A program made the translations under genes and the position numbers. From assembly GCF_036785885.1 (NCBI RefSeq), contig NC_092320.1:11719557-11783556 (forward strand): a stretch of 64,000 nt of DNA, given 5' to 3'. The stretch is from Coffea arabica (taxonomy: Eukaryota; Streptophyta; Magnoliopsida; Gentianales; Rubiaceae). A model generated the notes under the pieces. The model was not told where the DNA came from and made no database searches. It saw nothing but the letters and a program-made list of their open reading frames with translations. This document shows, in pieces, positions 25,532-36,075 of this stretch. The number at the start of each line of letters is the position of its first letter. Within the stretch, counting starts at the first letter, position 1.

Positions 25532-28500
25532 TGTGAGACCCCAGTCAGTTCTTAAGTTTGATATTAGGTGATATTCATTATTTGTACGGTAAAATTGGAG
25601 TTTTAGAGCTGAGGAGAAAACCCTAATTCGGGTTAGGATTGAAACCCTAGTTTTGTATTAATCACAAGTTCAAGTTGTAATTAAAGTTAGTGATGCTAGT
25701 GTGTGTTTTAGTATAAATAAGTATAGAATTTGATCCATTTTATATATGTTAAATAAGTTTAAGAAGGTTAGAAACCTTAAATGAGCAAAACCTCTAGTGT
25801 TATGATCTATTAGAAGTTTTAAGTTGGTTTAAAATCCTAATTTTGCCTTTGACAAAAAAAGTTATTGTTTACTTGCGTTTATGTGGGATAAAGTATATTT
25901 AAATATAGATGATTCATATAGGAGGGTGGTTAGTGAAGTAATTAAGTGTGGTTAAGCGTTTTAGATTAGATTAAGTTGGTAACCTATGGAGTAAATTGAA
26001 AGCTTTTCAAATGTTTAAGGGCAAGAGTTGATCAAATGCAAAGTTGAAGGTGTGAGGGCTAAAGAGCAAACTTGGAGCTTTTATGTGATTGGTTGTTAGA
26101 AAAATATCTTCAATAAGCCTTGACTTATATTACACCTTAGGATTTGTAAGATAATCACAAGACAAAAAAAAACAAAACAAGCCAAGAAGAGAGAGAGAGA
26201 AGGGCCGAGAGTTAGCCTGAGAAAGGAGAGGAAATTTCCTTCAAGTTCTTCATCTTCTAGCCTTCCATCTTGCTTTTGGAGAGTAAGGGATCAACTTGGA
26301 TACTTGATTGTTGAGGTTTGATCAACTACAAAGCCTATTTGAAGGTAAAATTATCTTTCTCTTGGAAGTTAAAGTTGGGGAATTAATTTTGAAGCTATAA
26401 AAGTGAAGCTTTGTTGTGATTATGAACTTGTATGATTCATGTGGTGTTTATGGTGTTGATTGATGGTTTATTTTAGTGGTTTATTGCTGCCCAAATTTCG
26501 GTTAAGCTTATAAAAGAATTAGGGTTTCTTGCTTCATAGTTATTCAAGTTGATTTGGATAATTGTTTGGCTTGTATATGGAGCCTATGATGTGTTAATTT
26601 CACTTGTGTGGTTAATTGTTAGTAAAATCAGATTTTGAACATGAAACCCTAGACTCCATTAGGTCAGTTTAGCTTGGCTAGAGTTTAGTTGGTTAGGATT
26701 TGGTTAGTAGATTGTTAGAATAAGTTCAATGGTGCAAATGAAGTGAGGTTAGGGATTTTGGTTAGTATTTGGTAATTTTATGGTGACTTAGAGGGAAAGT
26801 TTCGGCCCATTTGTAGGCCATTTAGAAGTTAGTATATGTGTGTTTATTTGGTAGGAATTTGGTTAGAAAATTTGCATGAGAATCATAGAACGGACCATGC
26901 GTTTGCGGCGCACAAAATCGGCAAATCTGGAAAAACAGGGCAGTCCACAAATCCATACTTGAGTTCCATTTTTCTTTATGCTACGTGCTGATTCAAAAGT
27001 TTCTTAAAACATGAAAGTTGTAGCCTCTTAAGTCATGAATATGCCTGCAAAATTTTAGGTCAAACGGATCAGTGTAACCCGAGTTATAGCCAAACAACTT
27101 GCACCTATTTTGTACACTGGATTGTGTTACGTTTTTGAATTTTGCTTCTGACCATGTTCTGTCTGTTTTGATAATGTACAAACTGGGTGTTGACCTCTTC
27201 ATAAGAAATGTAGATCTTGGTCTTAGCTTCGAAACGGTATAAAGTGCATCGAAATTCGAGTTCCGTAGCTTCTGTTACGACCAGAACAAGATCAGTTGTC
27301 AGAACTGCCTTCGAATTTGGACAGTTCTGACAGGAATTTTGAACCCCTTTTTCCTTATGCTCTGTACTGATTCAGTTTTGGGTCAAAATACAAAAGTTAT
27401 AGCCTTATGTCTTAGCTTTCCAACGCCTTTGAAATTTCTTGATTTGGATTTTTGAACTGTGAGTTATGGTCCAGCAATCAAACCTTGTCCGTCACCCTAA
27501 AATGCAAATTTTGGTACTGTTTTTCATAATTTCGACCTGCTTCCATTCAGATCTAGATTAAAGTGTCTTCATGAAAATTGTAACCCTTCTTTTTAGCTTC
27601 GTAACAGTACCTCATGCACTTTGATTCGATAACCGTAACCTGAAATTTGATCAAAACGGTCTTAGGTGCCAAATCTGCCATTTCCGTTGCCGGCCGTTTA
27701 CGTTTTCGTTTGCCGTTTCCGCACTTGCATGTGCCAATTTTGCCGTTTTACTTGTTTTATACATGTTTGTAGCCGTTTGTGATATGATGTGATGCAATCT
27801 TTTATTTCAGACGGTGGTGAGTTAGGCGGAGCCGGTGGGGCCTACTACTAGCTAACACACACGAAGTGATTTTTGCTCTTGTGCTACTTTTGTATTTTGA
27901 GTAAGTATTCGAGCCGTTTTGTATATGACTTGTTTATGTGTTTAAGGTGAATGAAAGGGTACCTAGGTGAGGGTGTACTTTATCGCACTCGACCTAAACC
28001 ATAATTTACATGCATATTTATACATGACATGTTTAAATGAATTATTTTGGGTTTGAGCCCCTTGAACTTGTAGCTCGGGGTGACGTTTGTGAGTTGGGAT
28101 CGATCTTCCAACCTAGATGGACTATTCGAGCTAGCCGGGGCTTGGTATAAACCAGTCCAACCTGGTCTGAGGTCACCAAATTTGTAGGTTCAAATGTGGA
28201 CCAAGTTTGTGAACCGAGCTTGTGAACCAAGCTCAATTTCATTCGCTCGAGCAAGTTTGTGAGGTGACTGGCCAGTGAGAGTGATAATGTGTTATATGGG
28301 TGTACAAGTGGAGTTCTACGGACCTTATTTGTGGTCGACGGATCATTCCTTTGTATTGTTACTTTTGCACTTGATTTGGCATTTTTGTGAAATAGTTGTT
28401 TATTTAAATGCGAAATTTACGCTTTTACCCCGTTTACTTACTAAGCATATAGCTTACCCCGTTTCCTTTGTTTTTCTTAGCAGGGGACGACGCGGGGAAC

Positions 28501-28820
28501 TCCTTGGCACATTCACTAGTATAGCTAGATTTGCTTGTAATAGGTGGACAATTAAGATGGTTGTTTTTATTTTGGTGGTTTGTGTAAGGATCCTCCTTAA
28601 GGTCTACTTTCTGCTGGTTGTTATCATAATGTAATATAGTGATTTGACTAGCTGCTTTTGAGGATGTAAATAGAACTCTTTTGGAGTTGGCTATGTTGTG
28701 AATAGTATGCTTTTGGTTTATCTAGTTTTATTGTTTTGAAATTTCAAATCCTGGCGCGAGTTAGGCAGGCGTCCCGGCGACACCCTAGGGTTCGCCCTTG
28801 GGAGAAGCGGGGGCGTCACA
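25532..28820 (+). repeat. 3' LTR of the pol-less gypsy element
   Basis: 3289 bp. It ends GGCGTCACA and is followed by the CAAAA target duplication. Confidence 0.94.
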
Positions 28821-28825
28821 CAAAA

Positions 28826-29749
28826 GTAATAGCAAGACAAAAAGAAAAAATTCAAAGGATTTGAGAGCTGAGAGATAGAAATCAAAAGAACAACGTTATT
28901 ATCAGCCAAAAAAACAAAAATAAAAAAACTTCAAAAGTATATATCCCTGGAGAACAGAAAAGAATGAAAGTAGGTGTTGTTATCTTTCTTCGTGTAAGGA
29001 CAATAACATAAAAATGCAAAATCAGATGAACAAAAAATCAGTGACACAACAATACTTTCCTGAGACGAAAAAGATTTAATGAACAAAGGTCTTATTAATT
29101 GAAAAAAAAAGAAGAAGAAACCATGGGTCATTAAATCTAATAAACATAATGCACCAGTTGAAGAATGAGGGACAAATTACAAAAATGACCATAACTCTCA
29201 ATTTCAGGCAAAATCTACCTCAATAGTACCTCAAACATAAGCCAAATATTCAAAAAAAGAAAGCACAAAACGAACTTATTAACTTGACGTTGAAATGTAC
29301 CAAAACACAATTAAGTACAAGAGAAAGCAATAGAACTTCTCTAATTTATACAAAAAGATCAGCATCAAGAATTGTGCTGATGGCAATTCTAAAGGACATG
29401 AAAATCGGGATTGTCATCAAATACCCTCTCTTACAACAAAAATTGAAAACTCTGGGGTTTGGAGAAGGGATCGACGAGAGAAGCAGACGGCAGCCCTCTA
29501 GTATTTGGAGGAGAAGATGTTGCGATAGGGTTTCTGGTCACTACTACGTAGGTCTAGTAATTTGGATAGGTAGACAAGGAGATGAAATCTCAATTCTGTC
29601 CTTAATTTAATTCACAAACTCAATTAATTGGAGGAGGACTACCATTAATTGGCCAATGAGAATGCGCCACATCAGCAATTGAAACTCAATTGGAACTTCT
29701 TGCATACCCGCATAGACTAGATATGTTAATGAGAGAGCGAATGTAATAT
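28826..29749. other. AT-rich DNA, no gene identified
   Basis: No coding sequence. The minus strand between about 29540 and 29390 reads like a 5' leader (GAAACCCTATCGCAAC followed by CT-rich DNA), but no coding exon follows that I can support. Confidence 0.4.
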
Positions 29750-29970
29750 GGCATTGTTTGGAAAACAAGTTTTTTGCCAAATTTGTCTGCTACAAGTTTT
29801 TTTTTAAAAACTTTAGCTACAGTAAATCTCAAAAAAAATTTCGAAATTTTTAGACTATACACTTTAAAATATTCAAAAAACACACTTCAAAATTTTTTTA
29901 AAAACTTCTACAGTAAACTACAGTAAAATTTTAGACATACACCCAAAAAACTCACTTACCAAACGAGGCC
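29750..29970. mobile_element. MITE-like element, 221 bp
   Basis: The ends are imperfect inverted repeats: GGCATTGTTTGGAAA at the left and the complement GGCCTCGTTTGGTAA from the right, matching at about 12 of 15 positions. The inside is AT-rich without coding capacity. No clear target duplication was found, so the superfamily is not assigned. Confidence 0.6.
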
Positions 29971-30103
29971 TAGTTGTTTATTCCTTTTGTTTGTTCTCTC
30001 GTTGACAGAGTTAAATATTGGTCGATGCTAAATTAAATATTGATTAAACTCATATTTCGAATCTTTTGTGTTAAATAAAAAGCTTTATCATATTCTCGTA
30101 TGG

Positions 30104-30279
30104 GTGTGTTTGGATAGGAAATTATTTGAAATATTATTTGAAATAATTACTGTAGCACTTTTTGTGATATAATGTATGTGAGATAAAAAGATAATTGAAA
30201 AGATAGAAAGGTGTGTTGAAAATTGTGATGGTAATGTAAGCAAATAGATTTTAACAAATAATCTCCTATCCAAGCACAC
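30104..30279. mobile_element. MITE-like element, about 176 bp
   Basis: The terminal inverted repeats GTGTGTTTGGATAGGA (left) and GTGTGCTTGGATAGGA (right, complemented) continue to about 25 bases with two mismatches. No convincing target duplication was seen. Confidence 0.65.
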
Positions 30280-30559
30280 TTAATTTGCTCAGCTAAGGCA
30301 AGTGATTGTTTTTCTGTCAGTCATTCAAAAGCTCGATTCACTTTAATATTGGGCCGCCTCACTCCCAAGTATAAATTCAGCAAAGTCCATCTGAAAAGTG
30401 CGTCTGCATGACCTATCCTAAGATTCGGTTGATCCAACTCAATTAATAACTCATAAGCCCGAGGATTGAAGCCAGTTGACCCTACAAAAAACCCAATCCA
30501 GGAAAAGGAGAAGGGGCCCAAATAATTACAATAAACTTGAGGCGGCGGGCGACGGTCCT

Positions 30560-31465
30560 TGTGGTAGACGGCTTATAAAATGAACAGCATGTTAATCCAA
30601 GGAAGGGGATGATGCCGGGGAAATTTAGGAATTGAAAGCTGCAATAGAATCGGCGTCCTTTGCCCTTCTTGTGTTTTACTTTTTATTTTGCCCAACTCAA
30701 CCGCTTCTGCAAGAGGTATCTTCAGATCTATTTATCGCCTTCGCTATTCAGAAATCTGCTAACAAACTTCTGATATTTTTGTTATTTCGTTGTGCATAGG
30801 TTTTTTTTTATCTTTTTGTTTTAGCTCTCACTGCTAAAGGCCTCTCCTTCTTCCCTTTTTTCCCCTTCTGCTCTATTATTATCTGATATTTTAATTTTTC
30901 TGGAAATTTGACTTGGTTTCTGCGGAGATCAGAGAGCGAATCTGATATTTTACTTCTGATATTCCTGTTTACTATTTCGTTGATGCATAGGTTTGTTGCA
31001 GTTTTATTTTCTCATTTTATTTGGGGTTTTACTGCTAAGGTATTCTCCTTTGTTTTCTTTTCTATTATCTGGTATTTTACTCTTTTTTTTTCAATCTTTT
31101 GTGGAAATCTGAGCTAATTTCTTTAGGAGATGAGACAGCGAATATAATATAGTTGTTTATTCCTTTGGTTTGTTCTTCCGTTGACAGTTACTCTTGCATT
31201 TTGCCTTTGTCCCTTTGTCCCTTTGTCGAGCTCTTTCAAGCAAAGTAGATTTCTTTATTTTTTTGGTTATTTTTATGTCATTTTTCATTTTGAAATCTGA
31301 TCTGGTCTGATGGAGTAGATGAATAAGCAATTGTTTAATGGTTACACTTTTTTTTCCCTCCATTTGATAGTTTTCGTTGCAGTTTTATGTTCTTTTTCCA
31401 TGCATAGCTTGTTGAGTTGAAGATGATATATCAATGAATATGTATATTATTTTGTAAGGCTAAAC
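30560..31465 (+). promoter_or_regulatory. Probable promoter and 5' leader of the kelch gene
   Basis: Upstream of the kelch start codon, pyrimidine-rich leader-like DNA begins near 30640-30700. A TATAAAAT string lies near 30572. The leader contains a diverged tandem duplication (30768-30940 and 30954-31142). The base pattern before the ATG (TTTTGTAAG then GCTAAAC) would fit an intron acceptor in the 5' leader. The exact start and splicing are not determinable here. Confidence 0.45.
30768..31142 (+). repeat. Diverged tandem duplication in kelch gene leader
   Basis: Two units (30768-30940, 30954-31142) both run from TTCTGATATT through ATTTCGTTG-TGCATAGGTTT, CACTGCTAA/TTACTGCTAA and TATTATCTGATATTTTA-like strings to GAGA(G/C)AGCGAA. 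Pieces of a third unit may lie at 31280-31410. Confidence 0.7.
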
Positions 31466-32605
31466 ATGAGTGTACAAGAAGCTGATATGCTATCTTCCCA
31501 ACCCATACCAAAGAGGCAAAAATTTGAACCTGACAAGCATCTCTTCGTGTGTCTCATGCCCGTTGTATTTCCTCTCAATCCAATGTGGTATGCTGTGAAG
31601 TCTGTTTCATTATCGCATTTGTCTGGCGGTTCATCTGAGCACGACAATCGGCTCCAAGACGTGGTTGAATGGAGTGACACGACCTTACCTTATGCTATGG
31701 GCTTTTGTTGTGCAGACGGTATTCTCTATGGTGTTGGTGGTGAAATTTTTGGCGAGGACAGTATTGACCAAAATTCTTTGGTCCGAGAGTTGAGGTTCAC
31801 GCATCTCCCTCTTGGAGGAAAAAGTTATCTGCATTCTGGAATAAGAAGCTCAATGAAATGGGGGAAGTTTTTGCCCATTGTAGTAGAAATTGGTGGTCTT
31901 TTCTATGCCCTCTCTCGGCCCCCAATCTTAGATTATGGACGACGTGAAACAGTCTTTGAGGTTTATGATCCTTCAAAAAATGAATGGACTGGTCTAGATG
32001 GCCCCCCTTTCTTGAGTCCATCTACTTTTGGTGCTTTCCCTTATTCATACGTGGTTATTGATAATAAATTATGTGTTTCAAATATGGCTGGCTCGTGTGC
32101 TTTTGACACTAAAAATTGGACATGGGAAGCTTGCGATTTATTTGCTGGTTTCTATGATAGTGATATTATGAGCTCTGAAGAAAAGTACTTTTTAATGGAA
32201 AGCCTAGAAGATTATAAGTACTATTTAAGTGATGCTATTGGTCCTCCATTTCCATTTGTTGAAGATGCCATCTTGTATGAGGATTTCTTGTTGTGCAACG
32301 TGCCTTATTTCAACCCCCCTGTAGTCGCTCTTGAGATTGTTCGTGGGAAAGTTGCCAGAAGGCTGACCTTGTTGAACGGCATACGGCCCCGTGCTAATTC
32401 TCATTTTGTTGATCTAGGAGGAGGTGACTTTTGTCTTGTTTCCCAAGCAGATGAACGGGACGAATGCCCTGAAGAGCTGACAGTTGTCAAGTTTAAGGTT
32501 TGGAAAGGTGAAGATGGAGGCTTGGGATGTGCAGATGTGATGGAATCCACTCTTAAATTTAGTGCCCCAGGTCTGTGCGAGACCATCTATGTGTTCGCAA
32601 TGTGA
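31466..32605 (+). CDS. Kelch-type beta-propeller protein (379 aa)
   Basis: A single-exon gene with a complete frame from ATG to TGA. The protein looks like the kelch/galactose-oxidase propeller proteins common in plants. Repeated blade-like segments carry a glycine pair or hydrophobic strand followed by a conserved W, for example GILYGVGGE, GGLFYALSRPP then FEVYDPSKNEWTGLDGPP, and KLCVSNMAGSCAFDTKNWTWEA. A short N-terminal basic stretch (PKRQKF) precedes the first blade. I see no F-box, so a role as an ubiquitin-ligase adaptor cannot be claimed. No signal peptide or membrane segment is evident, so it is probably cytosolic or nuclear. The partner is unknown. The gene is intact and lies alone between transposons. 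Its 3' flank leads into the duplicated segment at 33281, so a paralogue may lie just left of this window. Confidence 0.85.
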   Translation: MSVQEADMLSSQPIPKRQKFEPDKHLFVCLMPVVFPLNPMWYAVKSVSLSHLSGGSSEHDNRLQDVVEWSDTTLPYAMGFCCADGILYGVGGEIFGEDSIDQNSLVRELRFTHLPLGGKSYLHSGIRSSMKWGKFLPIVVEIGGLFYALSRPPILDYGRRETVFEVYDPSKNEWTGLDGPPFLSPSTFGAFPYSYVVIDNKLCVSNMAGSCAFDTKNWTWEACDLFAGFYDSDIMSSEEKYFLMESLEDYKYYLSDAIGPPFPFVEDAILYEDFLLCNVPYFNPPVVALEIVRGKVARRLTLLNGIRPRANSHFVDLGGGDFCLVSQADERDECPEELTVVKFKVWKGEDGGLGCADVMESTLKFSAPGLCETIYVFAM

Positions 32606-33280
32606 GACAGAAAAAGTTTTTTAAGACTTGGGTGAACCTATTTAGCTACAGTCATCGCAATTAAGGTTGATATTCAGAGCATATGCAGCTGAGGATTTGA
32701 AAATCTTTGGAGCATTCATGTGTTCTTTTTGTCTCTGTGTCTGTTAGCAACGAAATGCTGGCGTCCGTGCACTAATTTTATCGCTTCTATGCCCGTAAAG
32801 GGGGATTATCTGTAGTGAACTTCTTGATGTTTATTACTAATTATTGGGTTTTATTGATATCAGCTTAGTGTTCTTCCTGCATTAACCAATACCTTGACGT
32901 CAATAATCTGGCCGTTACAATATTAGGAATCTTAGTCCTTCCATGATATTGCGTGTGGATTTATCCATGTTTCGCAAAATGGTCAGGGTGGTTGTTTGCA
33001 AAAGGTGATCAAGGATTGGATTTGCTAACTTTCTTGATCCATCTTTGCTAAGATATAACAGTGCAAACACTTTCATCATCTCTGTGCATGTGATACATGT
33101 TTTCTTTTGTAAAATCATTGATTTGAACTTCAAATTCTGTTTGATGAATCAACAGGAGAATAATTACTAAAAGCAAGCATTTCATCCTTTCCGTCTCTTC
33201 TGGATTTTCCAAGTAAAAGTTTTCAAGACTCCATTTGAAGATCAATGTTCATGAAAAAAGGAGCTAATAATTACAGAAAA
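32606..33280 (+). other. 3' flank of the kelch gene, no further gene
   Basis: Probably the 3' untranslated region and terminator. No coding sequence on either strand stands out. Confidence 0.5.
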
Positions 33281-34474
33281 GGACGAGAGAATTTTGAGTT
33301 GGACTGGATCAACGAATAATGAAAAAAAAAAAGTTAACGCAAACCTTACATTCATTATCTCTTAAAGGCATTTAAAATGTTGTGGAAGTGGGCTTATAGC
33401 TAACTTTAATTTCTAGGGAAAAATTTTTGAACTCAAAGACCATCCGTTGGTAGATATGGAATGACCTTTTTTTCCTTTTCCATTAAGATTGTTAAGATCT
33501 CAGTCAAATTCTTGGAGCCAAAACAATAGCAAAGAAGGAAGGAATTAGTTCTTGATATAAGCTCCAAGCTAGCCAAGTAAATTGTATCCGACAATTTTCA
33601 TTCAACTAGAATTTTATTTTTCACAAACTGTGTTGACAAAATAAAAATCAAAAGGCACCTAGTACACTTTTATTCCTTCAAATTCGTAATAAAAACTTCT
33701 AATTGTTGATTGTTCTGGTATAAGAAAAGATTGAAGTCAACCTTTAAATATCCTTAATTTTTGGCCAAATAATGTGGAGCCAAAAAGATGCAGTTGCACT
33801 ACCTTTAAGTAACAAATAAATCAATTAGTTGAAAGCAATAAGATAATTAGGCAATTTTACGTAATTAATAAAAATTAAACATCTAGTGTATTTCTTTGTA
33901 CGTAAAATACTAGAAAGCATATGTGCTTTGCCCTGGAACTGTTAGCAGCGTCGATGAGCCGCATGTCCCGATGGCTTACGTCCTATGTATCATGTATGCA
34001 TGTTTTACGCGATTACATTCCTTTCATTTTGTTTGTTAATGATCTATAGTTTGTTATTTTCTGATCGACATATTCACATTAATCAAGCGCTATATAATTT
34101 ATTTCCTTAGAGCCCTAGTTGCTGCCTGCATAAATTGTTTTTTACTATTGTGTGTTTCTGTCGTTTAGGCCTCATCGTCTTCGACGTTTTGGGTTGAATG
34201 AACTCTATTATATCTAACTCATATATTATGGAATCGTTTATTTAATTATTTGTTAACAGAAAAACCAAATTTTGCAACTTTTAAACAGATTAAATTAATT
34301 ACTACATGAATTTGAAGTTTTTAAAAACAGAAGAACAAAAGGCAAATAAATTCCTGAAAACAAAATTATATACATACACACACATGTAACTTTTTTACCA
34401 TAAATTTACGGTCGCAACTTCTCTACAACGAAGGGAGAATCAATGTATGATTAATTGTTGGTAATAGTTTGTAA
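33281..34474. repeat. Direct duplicate of 1-1194
   Basis: The second copy of the segment at the window start. It ends inside the first 19 bases of a copia LTR (TGTTGGTAATAG from 34456), where GC-rich Ty3/gypsy sequence begins abruptly at 34475. Confidence 0.93.
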
Positions 34475-35412
34475 TCGCGCCCCCTCCGGCACAATCTCCT
34501 CTCCTGCTAACGTCGGGGGGAGCCCCCTATGCGGGTCCAGTCCACCTGGGGATCAGCTCCGCGGAGGAGCACTCTCGGGAGACGCCGCCCCCAGTCTGTG
34601 GCATTTCCGCCACGTGGCCCCCTCCATGCACGACCCTCGCCGCTTCTGTCCATCTTGGGGGCTATCCATCAACGACCGAGCCCAGTTCCCCGAGGTGGTT
34701 CGCGAGCTGGTAGCGGGATCGGTCCTCCCGCGCGACAGGAGGTGGATGGAGCTGGCGAGTTCGTCCGAACTCCAGGACATGTACTACACCACCCAAGCCC
34801 AAGTAAGCCCCCTACCCCTCAGGGCACTAGTGCCTAGGCTGTCCAGCTCGGTTCCGTAGAATGTTCATTTCCTTTTCCTTTCCTCAGGCCAATGCCGCTG
34901 GGGCTACTCTGGCGACCCGCTTCTCCGAGCTATCTCCCGATTTGGAGAAACTGCAGAAAAAGAATCGGGAGACAGAGCAAAGCCTTGCCCATGCCCTTGA
35001 GGAGGCGGACTCCCTTAAGGCCAAGTTGGGCAAGACCGAGAAGGAGCTGGAAACGGCTCAGGTCCAGCTCGCCTCCACTAGGTCAGAGCTGGACCGGGAG
35101 AGGGCGGGCGTGGAGAAGTTAAGGGCGGACCACGCCATTGAGCTCTCCGGCACCGTCAGCCTGGAGCTTCGGGAGTTCATCTCTTCCGAACAGTTTGCTG
35201 AAGATGTTGCCCTCCTCAACCAGCCCATTCTTCAGGTCGGCTTCACGCGGGCCCTGAACCAGGAGAAGGAGCTCGGCCTGCCTGGCTTCGACTTGGCGGC
35301 GTTTAAGAACTACAACCCTGCCGCCGAGGAGAAGTCAGACTGGCTCTTCGATGGGTACTGCAAGGGGTATGCCTTAAAGGACCTGGTGGGCAGAAGCGGC
35401 GTGGGAGCCTAA
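34475..35412 (+). pseudogene. Spliced antisense ORF of the Retand-like element, 5' truncated
   Basis: It runs opposite to gag-pol. Exon 1 (34475-34802, start lost at the junction) ends ...MYYTTQAQ. An 85-bp GT-AG intron (34803-34887, GTAAGC...TTTCCTCAG) keeps the frame, and exon 2 (34888-35412) begins ANAAGATLATRF. The exon 2 product has a clear coiled coil (LEKLQKKNRETEQSLAHALE through LRADHAIE) and then a globular tail with SEQFAEDVALLNQP and DWLFDGYCKGYALKDLVG. The ATG at 34861 lies inside the intron and is not the start. Antisense ORFs downstream of pol are known in Tat/Retand elements; their job is not established. The frame is intact after the break. Confidence 0.75.
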
Positions 35413-35640
35413 CTGGCGGAGATTCCCTTGGAGGAGGGTGACGCTCCCGGCAGGGCTCTCGGGAAGGAGCCAGTAGGCTAGGCTGGGCTTTAGCTAGGTT
35501 TTTTTTTTCTTTTTTTTTTTATATATAGCTCGGCAAGTTTTGTAATAGGTAAGTTTTGAATGTACATATAAATCCGAATGGAAATATCTATTCTCAACTC
35601 ACAATTTTTGCTTGCGCCGAACTCTAGTAATCAAAGCAAT

Positions 35641-35863
35641 ACGCCGACCTCCTGGGTCGAGCACCAAATTGATCCATCAAGGCAGCGTGCCGGCCCCTCG
35701 GGTCGAGCATGCATCCCACTTTAAGCTAGCAACTAAATTATCAAGGATAACAAACCATCAAACTATTAGCAACCGAATTCTAACAACCGAAGCGACGTAC
35801 CGGCCTCCTGGGCCGAACACTCGACCTCAAGGCTTTGAGCTACGCCGATCTCCTGGGTCGAGC
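35641..35863. repeat. Four spaced copies of a 22-bp motif
   Basis: Variants of GCCGACCTCCTGGGTCGAGC occur near 35641, 35687, 35797 and 35841, between the antisense ORF and integrase. Some Tat-lineage elements carry tandem repeats in this region. Confidence 0.75.
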
Positions 35864-36075
35864 GTCAAACTCCCAAACTTTAAAAACATCTCATTCATTC
35901 ATTGCCCCCCGTTAAGTGTGCTAATGTAAAATTAACAATCAAATAGCATGACAGTTCAAAGCGAATGGTTTCGATAAATTTTGTAATGAAGGTTCGAAGT
36001 CGGACATTTATTTAGTTTGGCAAAAACAGAAAAGGGAGGTTCCACAGAATAGACAGTAAAACACCTTGGATCAGT

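Larger units (their letters stand above)
19818..28820 (+). mobile_element. Non-autonomous Ty3/gypsy element, pol deleted
   Basis: Complete outer structure: LTRs of 3343 and 3289 bp, TGTGAGACC...GCGTCACA ends, 5-bp target duplication CAAAA (19813-19817 and 28821-28825), primer-binding site and polypurine tract. The 2371-bp interior encodes only an upstream short ORF region and a broken Gag. Protease is cut off at its start, and reverse transcriptase, RNase H and integrase are missing. The Gag type and the ARVYALGQQE string resemble Del/Tekay chromoviruses. Several percent LTR divergence indicates an older insertion than the copia element. Confidence 0.93.

Noticed and set aside
31466..32605. 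F-box/kelch assignment
   Set aside because: Kelch-like blades are visible, but no F-box can be seen at the N-terminus, so the ubiquitin-ligase role is not claimed.
1..34474. The 1.19-kb direct repeats (1-1194, 33281-34474) as LTRs of one giant 33-kb element
   Set aside because: They lack TG...CA ends, primer site or polypurine tract, and they contain the start of another element's LTR. They are better explained as a segment duplication or assembly duplicate.
34861..34887. ATG at 34861 as the start of the antisense protein
   Set aside because: It lies in an 85-bp intron with good donor and acceptor that keeps the frame between the two exons.
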